64,000 nucleotides of DNA from assembly GCA_963707835.1 (NCBI GenBank), contig CAVPRI010000001.1:1426001-1490000 (forward strand). Reading direction: 5' to 3'. A program made the translations under genes and the position numbers. The stretch is from Bog-473 sp963707835. GTDB taxonomy: Bacteria > Actinomycetota > Acidimicrobiia > Acidimicrobiales > RAAP-2. Each line of letters opens with the position of its first letter. Positions within the stretch are counted from its first letter, which is position 1. The notes beneath the pieces are model-generated. The model ran no database searches and was not told the DNA's origin. It was given only the letters and a program-made list of their open reading frames with translations. Positions 44,573-51,750 of this stretch are shown piece by piece.

Positions 44573-44861
44573 TCACGTCGCTTGCGTGAACACTTCAAAC
44601 GTTGTCTCCTCGGGTGGCGACGTGAAGCCACCAGCGATTCCCTGCGCCATCTTCGGCATCAACGTGCCGTCTCGAAAGCTTTCCCAGCTGTCCTTAGAGT
44701 CGTGGATAGCCACGATCGTCCAGCCACCGTCTGACGGACCGGCAGCATGAAAGGTCTGGCCCTCTGGCAAGGTGCCGTCGCTGGGGTGAACGGCTGCTAT
44801 CGAAGCCTCGTACTGTTCCTTCGTTCCGCCCGCGAACTTGTGTACTACGCCGAATGCCATT
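44573..44861 (-). CDS. Small ferredoxin-like-fold protein (ABM-type)
   Basis: A 95-residue protein: MAFGVVHKFAGGTKEQYEASIAAVHP, PEGQTFHAAGPSDGGWTIVAIHDSKDSWESF, and an end of PEETTFEVFTQAT. This is the pattern of a dimeric alpha/beta barrel; it resembles the 30931 protein. Of three close ATGs, 44861 is chosen because GGAG lies six bases upstream of it. It stands just outside the left edge of the IS110 element. Role unknown. Confidence 0.68.
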
Positions 44862-44950
44862 TTCATCTCCAACTCCACAGTGGCTCGTTCGTTCAAGGCC
44901 CGATTGGGCTTCAACCACGAGCCTCGCGGACCATAACCGAGAATGCACCG

Positions 44951-44966
44951 GGGTGCCCCGATTCAG
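44951..44966 (+). repeat. Left 16-bp direct repeat of the IS110 element
   Basis: Reads GGGTGCCCCGATTCAG. It pairs with the copy at 46301-46316 (one mismatch). Probable boundary or target-core duplication. Confidence 0.7.
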
Positions 44967-45058
44967 TATGGAACGGCCGGCTCCTCCGGCATCCGCATTT
45001 ACGTGGATCATTCACCTATCGGTGAACGGAGCCGACATACGGAAGGAAGGAGCCAGCC

Positions 45059-46162
45059 GTGTCCAGTATTGCCCACCGAGGTTTCGTCCACCTGGGGATG
45101 GACGTCTCGAAGGACTCGATCGCGCTGGCGATTCTCTCGCCCGATCGCGACACCGCCGAGGTCGACAAGATCTTCCACGACGCTGACTCGGTCCGACGCT
45201 TGGTCAAACGACTAGGGAAGCCGAAGGGGATCTGGGCTTGCTACGAAGCGGGCCCGACCGGTTATGACCTCCAGCGTCTGCTCGCTTCGATGGGGGTGCG
45301 CTGCGACGTGGTTGCCCCCTCCTTGATCCCGAAGGGCTCGGGCGACCGGGTCAAGACCGACCGCAGGGACGCCAGACGACTGGCGGGATTGCACCGGGCC
45401 GGGGAGCTCACCCCGGTCGCTATCCCCACGCCCGCCCAAGAAGGAGTGCGCGACCTCTGCCGGACGCGCGGTGACATGGTCCAGGACCTCACCCGGGCCC
45501 GCAACCGGCTGAGTGGGTTCCTGCTTCGCCACAGTGTCGTATGGCGAGGAGGGTCGAAGTGGACCGAACGCCATCGACGCTGGCTGGCCACGTTGTCCTT
45601 TGACGACCCCGCCATCGCAACGACCTACTCGCACTACCTGGCCACGGTGAAGCTGCGGGACACCGCCCTCGAGTCGGTCGAGGCCGATCTCGTGCCGTGG
45701 TGCACCAAGGATCCTTTCGGTGACCAAGTCCCACGCCTGGCTGCCTACCGGGGCGTGACCAGAATCGGTGGGCTGTGTCTGGCCGCCGAGGTCTTCGACT
45801 GGCGTCGCTTCCCGAGAGCGAGACCATTCATGAGCTTCACCGGCCTCGTGCCCGGGGAGAACTCGACGGGTTTGACCCAGCGTCGGGGCTCGATCACCCG
45901 GGCCGGCAATGCCCACCTGCGGGGCCAGCTCTGCGAAGCGGCCTGGGCCTACCAGCACAGCCCGAACGTGGGCGTCGGCATCAGGGAGCGCCAAGTGGGT
46001 GTGCCGCCCGAGACCGTGGCCCGCTCGTGGGCCGCACAGATCCGCCTGTCCCGGCGCTTCCGCCAACTTGCTGCCCACAAGAATGTGCGCTCGGTCGTGG
46101 CTGCCGCCATAGCCCGAGAGCTCGCCGGTTTTCTCTGGGCCGAGATGGTGGCCGAGGTCTGA
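45059..46162 (+). CDS. IS110-family transposase (DEDD recombinase)
   Basis: A 367-residue intact recombinase. The N-terminal RuvC-like DEDD domain carries D15 (HLGMDVSKDS), Glu in ACYEAGPTGYDLQ and the Asp pair in VKTDRRDARRLA. The C-terminal Transposase_20 domain has GVTRIGGLCLAAEVFDWRRF, FTGLVPGENSTG and GSITRAGNAHLR with the catalytic Ser. The GTG start at 45059 follows GGAAGGAAGGAG. The frame is undamaged, so the element may be active. Its family is guided by an RNA from one non-coding end. Confidence 0.95.
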   Translation: MSSIAHRGFVHLGMDVSKDSIALAILSPDRDTAEVDKIFHDADSVRRLVKRLGKPKGIWACYEAGPTGYDLQRLLASMGVRCDVVAPSLIPKGSGDRVKTDRRDARRLAGLHRAGELTPVAIPTPAQEGVRDLCRTRGDMVQDLTRARNRLSGFLLRHSVVWRGGSKWTERHRRWLATLSFDDPAIATTYSHYLATVKLRDTALESVEADLVPWCTKDPFGDQVPRLAAYRGVTRIGGLCLAAEVFDWRRFPRARPFMSFTGLVPGENSTGLTQRRGSITRAGNAHLRGQLCEAAWAYQHSPNVGVGIRERQVGVPPETVARSWAAQIRLSRRFRQLAAHKNVRSVVAAAIARELAGFLWAEMVAEV

Positions 46163-46300
46163 CACCGTGATCTTCGCCTCGCTCAGCGCGCGATCGGCGC
46201 CGCGTCTGAGCGAACCCTCCACGACGCGCCGGAGCACCGCCGCAGCAGATCCGATCCTCGCCGGCGTTACGCCCAGCGTCCTTCCTTGCGAGGGCGTCAC

Positions 46301-46316
46301 GGGCGCCCCGATTCAG
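46301..46316 (+). repeat. Right 16-bp direct repeat of the IS110 element
   Basis: Reads GGGCGCCCCGATTCAG. Matches the left copy at 15 of 16 positions. Confidence 0.7.
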
Positions 46317-46650
46317 AGGCAACCACCTGCGAATGGCTTTACTGCGATTTCGATACGCGTACATCATCGTGGCGGTTCTCCGATCCACTGCGCTCCGGCG
46401 CGTCGTCGATGGCTCGCCCGGCCGCCACCGCCGTCAGCACCGGGAATGGAGTAGCAGCCTCCACCCCGACGTCAATACCGTTCGTCCTCACCCTTCGGGC
46501 TCCGGGCGCTCCGTATTGACGTCGGGGCCCCTCCGACTGCTCAAGAACGATCGAGCGCCGCACCTCTGGTGCGTCGCGTTCAAAAGACAGTCACGGTGAC
46601 CGTCGCGCGGGAGGTTGACAGGCCGTTCCACATCATCGCCGGGACCGCGG
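46317..46650. other. Gene-free stretch next to the IS element
   Basis: No supportable gene. It contains the perfect 15-bp inverted repeat listed separately. Several short open frames overlap in all directions and look random. Confidence 0.45.
46464..46527. repeat. Perfect 15-bp inverted repeat with 34-base loop
   Basis: CCCCGACGTCAATAC at 46464-46478 is matched exactly by its complement at 46513-46527. A smaller CCC-TTC-GGG fold lies in the loop. It could be a terminator, a folded RNA or the remains of a small mobile element. No gene lies directly on either side. Confidence 0.85.
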
Positions 46651-46824
46651 CTATTTCGGGTGCTTGATTGAGGGAGGCGTCGTGGGCGTCGAGGTCAGTC
46701 CGTGGTCCGCGATCCTCACCCCGAGGATGAGACCGCCAGCGAGCACGATCAGAATGGAGAGGAGCGCCAGAAGGAAGCGGGTTACTCGTTCGGAAGTATG
46801 ACGTTGGCGACGAGGACTGCCCAT
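46651..46824 (-). CDS. Possible 57-residue single-pass membrane protein
   Basis: An ATG at 46824 opens 57 codons to a TAG at 46651. The product has a basic head (MGSPRRQRHTSERVTR), one hydrophobic segment (FLLALLSILIVLAGGLILGV) and a short Pro/Thr tail. The positive-inside head and clean helix argue for a real small membrane protein. The ribosome site is weak. No family is recognised. Confidence 0.4.
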   Translation of the reverse strand: MGSPRRQRHTSERVTRFLLALLSILIVLAGGLILGVRIADHGLTSTPTTPPSIKHPK

Positions 46825-47111
46825 GATGCGAGGTGACCCGCAATCCCGTCAGACCATCGAGGTGTGCCGGACACGACCACACCCTGAACCACCGGTCACC
46901 ACGGGGTAAGTACCAGCGGCCAGTCCGCGCTGGTATCTCGTGGCAGTGCGATGCCTGGAGCACGTTGTCGTAGACCATCTGCCAGCACCGACCAGGTTCA
47001 GCAATAAAGCCTGGACACGGGTCACCTGGCTGGCGCTGCGAGGTCACCGGGCAAGCCTCTCACTCGGCTGATGGGCGGGCCGGAGTCATAGTCTGCTCCT
47101 GACCGCCGGCA
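46825..47111. other. No gene recognised
   Basis: About 290 bases with only short, overlapping open frames and no repeat or hairpin that stands out. Confidence 0.4.
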
Positions 47112-47369
47112 CTAGGGCTCGCTCACAGTCCAACCTCGACGACGAAGCTCGCTGGCGAGCTGTTCCGAGGGGAGAGCAGTCAACGCTTGCTCTTGAGCGG
47201 ATCGCCGCCAGGTTGGAGCAACAGGGGCGATGCTCCCGTCGAACTCTGCGTCCAGTAGCCGGGTGATGAACTCCTCCGCCTGGTCGTGAAAGAAGGTCCT
47301 CCCGGGGGTTACTCTCCCCCCAAGGGGAGCCTTGAGCAAGCAGACGAGGTTGGGGGAAGGAGCTGGCAA
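47112..47369 (-). CDS. Doubtful small ORF, possible gene fragment
   Basis: An 85-residue frame from a TTG start. Its second half (HDQAEEFITRLLDAEFDGSI, then ALPSEQLASELRRRGW) has a protein-like composition, but the first half (PSPNLVCLLKAPLGGRVTPG) does not. It may be the 3' part of a gene that has lost its start. No family is recognised. It abuts the DUF1801 remnant head to head. Confidence 0.25.
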   Translation of the reverse strand: MPAPSPNLVCLLKAPLGGRVTPGRTFFHDQAEEFITRLLDAEFDGSIAPVAPTWRRSAQEQALTALPSEQLASELRRRGWTVSEP

Positions 47370-47656
47370 TGACCGTGAGTGAGTACATCAACAGGCAGCC
47401 CAGCGAATGGCGACCGACAATCCAGCAGCTATTCCTGCGAGTGCGCCGGACAAGTCGAAGTGAGCTTTGCCAAGCAGGCGCAGTACCTTTCGCTCTATAT
47501 CCTCAAGAAGCCTGTCCTGGACGCACACCGATCCGAACTCGCGGGGTCAGACTGGGTGAGGGCTGTATCCGTTCCCGCCGGACCGAACAGGTCGACTTGG
47601 ACGTTGTCTGCCGCCTCATCGCGGACACTGTTGCCAACAACGACAAGATCTGCTGA
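47369..47656 (+). pseudogene. DUF1801-like gene remnant (internal deletion and frameshifts)
   Basis: The first frame reads MTVSEYINRQPSEWRPTIQQ, the typical opening of DUF1801 (YdhG-like) proteins. It then loses register. A second frame continues with VEVSFAKQAQYLSLYILKKP, the family's core strand. The first frame returns for LDVVCRLIADTVANNDKIC and a stop. The central part is missing, so the product would be shorter than the usual 110-120 residues. This is a dead copy. Confidence 0.65.
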
Positions 47657-47969
47657 CGCCGAAGAGTTCGGGACGCGATGCGTGGACCCTGAGCATGGTG
47701 CAGGGTGGCCCTGACCGCCGGTTCGGCGGCGCTATGACGGAGGCGAGGCTGGTTGCTTTGTCGCCCTATATGGGAGCAGTCGTTTTCTGTGGCGCCACCG
47801 CCCTTTGCCGCGTGGGGGGCGTTTCGATGTGATGGGGACCCGAGAGTCCCACTCGCCACCCTCGGCTCGATGGTCGCTTGGGCATCCGGTGCCAGGGCAT
47901 TCCCCCACGGCTAATCAGCAATGACCGTGACCGTCAGCTTGCGTCCGGTCGGTGAGATGAATTCGCAGT
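47657..47969. other. No gene recognised
   Basis: About 310 bases between the DUF1801 remnant and the SDR. Open frames here are antisense or low in coding character. Confidence 0.4.
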
Positions 47970-48728
47970 TCAGGGACGGAGGACGCGCCCGCCATCGAGA
48001 TTGAACGTGTCACCGGTGAAGAAGTGCGCGCCCGGCGTCATGAGGAACACCGCCAACGCTCCGGCGTCCTTCTCCGGGTCACCGAAGCGGCCCATGGGTA
48101 TGTTGGCCAGCGAGTGCGCACGGTGTTCGGGCTTGTCCGAGAAGAAGGCTTTCATGCCTTCGGTGAGCATGCCCGGGATGATGTTGTTCACCGCGATGTT
48201 GTGCGGGCCCCACTCGCGTGCCGCTGTGCGGCTCAGGGTGCGGATCGCCTCCTTGGCCGAGTTGTAGTCGACTTGGCCGGCGTTGGCGATCAGACCGGCC
48301 TGCGAGCCGAAATTGAGCACGGAGCCCTGCGACTCCTTCAGGTATGGGAAGCAGGCCTTCATGTACCGGAACGACGCGTAGAAGCCCGAGTCCATCGCGA
48401 GCGCGATCTCATCGACGGTCTGCTCCTCGAGGGGCTTCGGCTGGTTCGCGGCCTGTGCGCAATTGATCAGCATGTCGATGCGGCCCCACTTGTCGACCGT
48501 GCGCTGCACAGCGTCGGCGACGTCTTGGTCTCTCCTGCCGTCGGCGACGACGTCGAGCACGTCGAGACCCTGGCTGCGCAGGTTCTCGGCAGTCTCGGCG
48601 ACCAGGGTGACCTGGATGTCGGTAATCGTTACGCCAGCACCTTCCTTGGCGACCGCCGTCGCCATGCCCTTGCCTATGCCACTCGCGCCGCCGGTGATGA
48701 TCGCGACCTTGCCGTCCAATACGCCCAT
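47970..48728 (-). CDS. Short-chain dehydrogenase/reductase
   Basis: A 252-residue classical SDR. Cofactor loop ITGGASGIGKGMA, Asp in TITDIQ (NAD preference), NNAG replaced by INCAQAA, Ser in LNFGSQAGL, Tyr-x3-Lys in VDYNSAKEAI, and end FFTGDTFNLDGGRVL. Start ATG 48728 with GGGGGAG eight bases upstream; the longer frame to 48830 is unconserved in look. NCAQAA is an unusual form of the NNAG loop but the catalytic residues are intact. Confidence 0.9.
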   Translation of the reverse strand: MGVLDGKVAIITGGASGIGKGMATAVAKEGAGVTITDIQVTLVAETAENLRSQGLDVLDVVADGRRDQDVADAVQRTVDKWGRIDMLINCAQAANQPKPLEEQTVDEIALAMDSGFYASFRYMKACFPYLKESQGSVLNFGSQAGLIANAGQVDYNSAKEAIRTLSRTAAREWGPHNIAVNNIIPGMLTEGMKAFFSDKPEHRAHSLANIPMGRFGDPEKDAGALAVFLMTPGAHFFTGDTFNLDGGRVLRP

Positions 48729-49196
48729 GCTCGTATCTCCCCCGTTCGCGGTTGCCTGCGGGCGGAGCGTAACCGACGTAGTGCGGGCTGTCGACGTGAT
48801 CAGCCGCCGCGCAAACGGATCGAGCGTCACATCACCCCGGTGGTTCGATGGGATCGTAGGTCGCTAACGCGCGACAGATCTCCAGCGCTGCTGCGCGAGA
48901 TACGCGATCGGACTCGGCGCTCCTCTGCCCGATCGGCGAAAACCACAAATCCCTGGCGCTGCAACGTGTTGCCTGGTCGACTCAGCCGAAGACGGAGCGC
49001 TCGGTCGACGCCGCGAGCTCCAGCGGCATATCGCCTTGGGGGCCGTCGGAGCTGAGGTGCATATGCCCGGGGACCATCGAGTGGGGCCAGCACGAAGGTG
49101 CCATGGTTGACCCAGACGCAACATCATCCGGTTTGGGTCACCGATCGGCTGACTACGTATCCCCGTACATTGCCGGGAGTGGGCTGTTCAGTCGAT
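48729..49196. other. No confident gene
   Basis: About 470 bases upstream of the SDR. On the minus strand a 40-codon frame (HMHLSSDGPQGDMPLELAAS near its middle) ends near 48990 and could be a gene fragment, but I cannot place it in a family. The SDR promoter should lie near 48740-48800. Confidence 0.35.
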
Positions 49197-49564
49197 CTAC
49201 CTGGTTGATCGACGCATACGCGGAGCTGGGTAGAACTGAGTGTCGACGATCCGGTCTTCCACGAAGCCCAGGCGCTCATAGAACGGCATTGCGTGGGGGT
49301 TGGCCGTCACTTCCAGCGTCTCGAAATGCAGTTCTTTCAGCCGCGCTGCTATATCCACAACCAACGCCTGTCCGATGCCATGCCGCATCCACGGAGGGTC
49401 CACGAAGAGGTCTTCGAGCTCGGCGACGCCATCGGAGATCTCAGGTATCTGGCAAAGCCGACGACTGCGTCAGCGTCCCCCACGGCGACGCTCATCCTTC
49501 CCTCCCGAACTCCTCTATCTGAGAGTATGAGCCACTCGGGGGCAGTGTGGTCCGGTTTCCCCAT
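49197..49564 (-). pseudogene. GNAT acetyltransferase, frameshifted
   Basis: The C-terminal part is clear: VDPPWMRHGIGQALVVDIAA (acetyl-CoA loop) and ETLEVTANPHAMPFYERLGF. The matching N-terminal strand MSVAVGDADAVVGFARYL lies in another frame. They join near 49445 with loss of register, the bridge being ISDGVAELEDLF. Upstream helices of a full GNAT are not found, so the gene is probably truncated as well. Confidence 0.65.
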
Positions 49565-49661
49565 CTTACAAGGGTGCCCCGAACGCCGAATCGGTGGGAC
49601 ACCGCGGCATCATGGGGCAATTGGGAGGCGCGCCCCAAGAGCGGACCGCATCGTGCGGAGC

Positions 49662-50245
49662 ATGGATGATCGAACTCCGGCTTCCGTGCCCCAAGTCCAG
49701 CAGCACCTCGCATATCGCACCCTTGTATCGGCGTTCACGGACGACCCAGTGGAGCGCTGGCTCTACCCGGAGTTGCCCAGCTACCTCGCGCGCTTCCCAA
49801 GGTTGCTGGTGGCGTTCGGAGGACGGGCCTTCGACGAGCAGACCGTCTGGGGTCTCGGCAAGTGGTCCGCGGTTGCGCTCTGGCTGCCACCCGCTGCCGA
49901 ACCAGACGGCGATGCTATGTCGCCGTGCTCAGCGAGACGGTCTCACCAGACAAGCACGATGACACGCTCGCCCTTGTTGAACAGATGGACGCCGCCCATC
50001 CCGCGTTTCCCCATTGGTATCTCCCATGGTTTAGCGTTGACGCAACCCTCCAGGGGAGGGGCCTGGGTGGCGCGTTGATGGAGCACTGTCTTGAGATCGT
50101 CGACGCGAGCCATCTGCCCGCGTACCTCGAGACTCCCAACCCACGGAACCTCACCTTCTACGAGCGCTACGGGTTCGAAGTGACAGGTACGGCGCAAGCC
50201 GGGAGATGCCCTCCGATTACGTTCATGCTGAGGGCCGCGCGGTGA
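49662..50245 (+). pseudogene. GNAT acetyltransferase with one frameshift
   Basis: From ATG 49662 the frame reads TLVSAFTDDPVERWLYPELP and VWGLGKWSAVALWLPPAAEPD, then breaks near 49920. The next frame continues with VAVLSETVSPDKHDDTLALVEQMD, WYLPWFSVDATLQGRGLGGALM (acetyl-CoA loop) and LTFYERYGFEVTG to a stop at 50245. Joined, it would be a full GNAT of about 193 residues. One indel separates it from a working gene, so a sequencing error is possible. Confidence 0.7.
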
Positions 50246-50381
50246 TCCTGCCGGCCTCCTTCCTCTGAGGGCCAGCGTTCAGACACGTGGCCCCTATCAC
50301 CGGGAGGAGGCGGCACCCTCCGGCACTTAGGCATCACCACCCCTACTGGTGCGCGCCTTCTGGACCAGCAAGAGCTAAGCG

Positions 50382-50810
50382 TTAGGACGATTTGGTGGCG
50401 CTCCAGGAGCCGCCCCCACCTGCGGTCTGGTAGCTGCCAGACATTGAATCGCCGTTGCTGGTGACCGACCCTGTATATGTGACCCCCACTCCACCCACGG
50501 TGCCGAAATGAATGGCGCTGCCCTGCACTGTCCCATTAATTGTTAGGAAGACAGAAGGAGCCGAGAGCTTGATGGTGCCGTTGAGGGACGACCCCGACTG
50601 TCGCCAGGTGAGGGAGAACGTGCCTTGGAAGCTTCCGCCGTACTGCCCCGACCACGTCCCCGAGAGTGAGCTGGCAACAGCGGGCTTGGGCTTGTGATTG
50701 GTCGCCTTGTGGTGCGATTTGTGGTTGGCCGTTCCTGCCGTCGCCGCAGGAACGGCGAGAAACATGACGCCCGCACCAGATAGGGCCACTGTCGGCATCA
50801 CCTTCCGCAT
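50382..50810 (-). CDS. Secreted beta-rich protein of unknown function
   Basis: A 142-residue protein with a signal peptide (MRKVMPTVALSGAGVMFLAV, then AAT). A His/Lys-rich linker (HKSHHKATNHKPK) is followed by a beta-rich domain of repeated G-T-W-S/G-S-S patterns: GTWSGQYGGSFQGTFSLTWR, GTIKLS, SGSYQTAGGGGSWSA. This looks like a small sandwich or lipocalin-like fold. The ATG at 50810 is used with AAGGAGG nine bases upstream. No family is assigned. Confidence 0.75.
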   Translation of the reverse strand: MRKVMPTVALSGAGVMFLAVPAATAGTANHKSHHKATNHKPKPAVASSLSGTWSGQYGGSFQGTFSLTWRQSGSSLNGTIKLSAPSVFLTINGTVQGSAIHFGTVGGVGVTYTGSVTSNGDSMSGSYQTAGGGGSWSATKSS

Positions 50811-51095
50811 CGCTCATGACCTCCTTCGTACCAAATTGCGGTCCTCCGCCTCATCACTGACCATCTTTCGGATCAAGGATTCGATTATCAACTGGGAGGG
50901 GAGTGACCCACATACGGGCTACGCAGCCTGAATCTGCCTGGATTGGGTTTCGGGTGGGGACACCGGTCATGACCGGCGCGGTGAGCGGTTTCATAACTGA
51001 CGAAGTGGCCCTGAATATCGTCCGGGACCACGAACCCGTGGCCCACTTCGCCAGGAGGGCTAGGCACTTCGGCCACGGGATAGCCCAGAAGGAGC

Positions 51096-51617
51096 ATGTC
51101 CCGACAAGATGGTGCCGTGACTGATGAGAATTTGAGCGACCGGGCCATCCTTCAGCGGTTGCTCGACATCGAAGAGATCCGACACCTGAAGGCGCGGTAC
51201 TTTCGGCTGCTCGACGCGAAGGACTGGTCGGCTTGGATCGATGTGTTCACGCCCGATCTCGAGTTCATCTATTTGGAACCCTCGATCCAGAACCCGCCAC
51301 CCGGGGCCGAGGTGTTGGCGGATGGCACGGCCAGGGTGAGCCGCGAAGTGCTGGTCGCCTTCATCAGCGAAGCAATGAAGAGCGTTACCACCGTGCATCA
51401 CGGACACATGCCGGAGATCACCTTCGCCGACCGGGATACGGCGAGGGGACATTGGGCATTGACGAATTACTACCAATACCGGACCGCTGACGGATCGTAC
51501 GAGTGGTCACGCGGTTATGGGCACTATGACGACATCTACGTCCGCACCGACAGGGGATGGCGTATTCAGCGATCAGTATTCTTCCGTCGAGACATGGACC
51601 TACCCACACGACCATAA
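51096..51617 (+). CDS. SnoaL-like (NTF2 fold) protein
   Basis: A 173-residue SnoaL_4-type protein. It opens RAILQRLLDIEEIRHLKARYFRLLDAKDWSAWIDVF, keeps the VTTVHHGHMPEITFADRDTARGHWAL strand with His residues, and ends GHYDDIYVRTDRGWRIQRS. These folds act as small dehydratases, cyclases or hydroxylating-enzyme-like proteins. Start ATG 51096 lies just after AGAAGGAGC; GTG 51117 is possible. A relative is at 5024. Role unknown. Confidence 0.8.
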   Translation: MSRQDGAVTDENLSDRAILQRLLDIEEIRHLKARYFRLLDAKDWSAWIDVFTPDLEFIYLEPSIQNPPPGAEVLADGTARVSREVLVAFISEAMKSVTTVHHGHMPEITFADRDTARGHWALTNYYQYRTADGSYEWSRGYGHYDDIYVRTDRGWRIQRSVFFRRDMDLPTRP

Positions 51618-51750
51618 GTCCTGCGTGATGCAGTGGGCTGGCCCCGCGCGTCGATTCTGATTCCGGAAGGTGACGAACTTCTCGTCTGGTGTGGGTGGGA
51701 ACACAAGCCGAGGGTGTCCCCGTGTGCCGGATCGGCCCCGCTTGGGAGAG

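Larger units (their letters stand above)
44951..46316 (+). mobile_element. IS110-family insertion sequence, about 1.35 kb
   Basis: One transposase gene lies between two 16-bp sequences that agree at 15 positions, GGG(T/C)GCCCCGATTCAG at 44951-44966 and 46301-46316. The non-coding left end is about 92 bases and the right end about 138, sizes usual for IS110/IS1111 elements. No perfect terminal inverted repeat was seen, also usual for this family. The exact boundary is inferred from the direct repeats; an empty site would settle it. Confidence 0.75.

Noticed and set aside
44967..45058. Left IS end as a certain bridge-RNA gene
   Set aside because: A short hairpin is visible, but the left end is short for a full guide RNA and no covariance can be tested here; it is kept only as a hypothesis.
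46580..47047. A 155-codon open frame on the minus strand
   Set aside because: It has no signature or ribosome site, and a different frame there gives a better small membrane protein.
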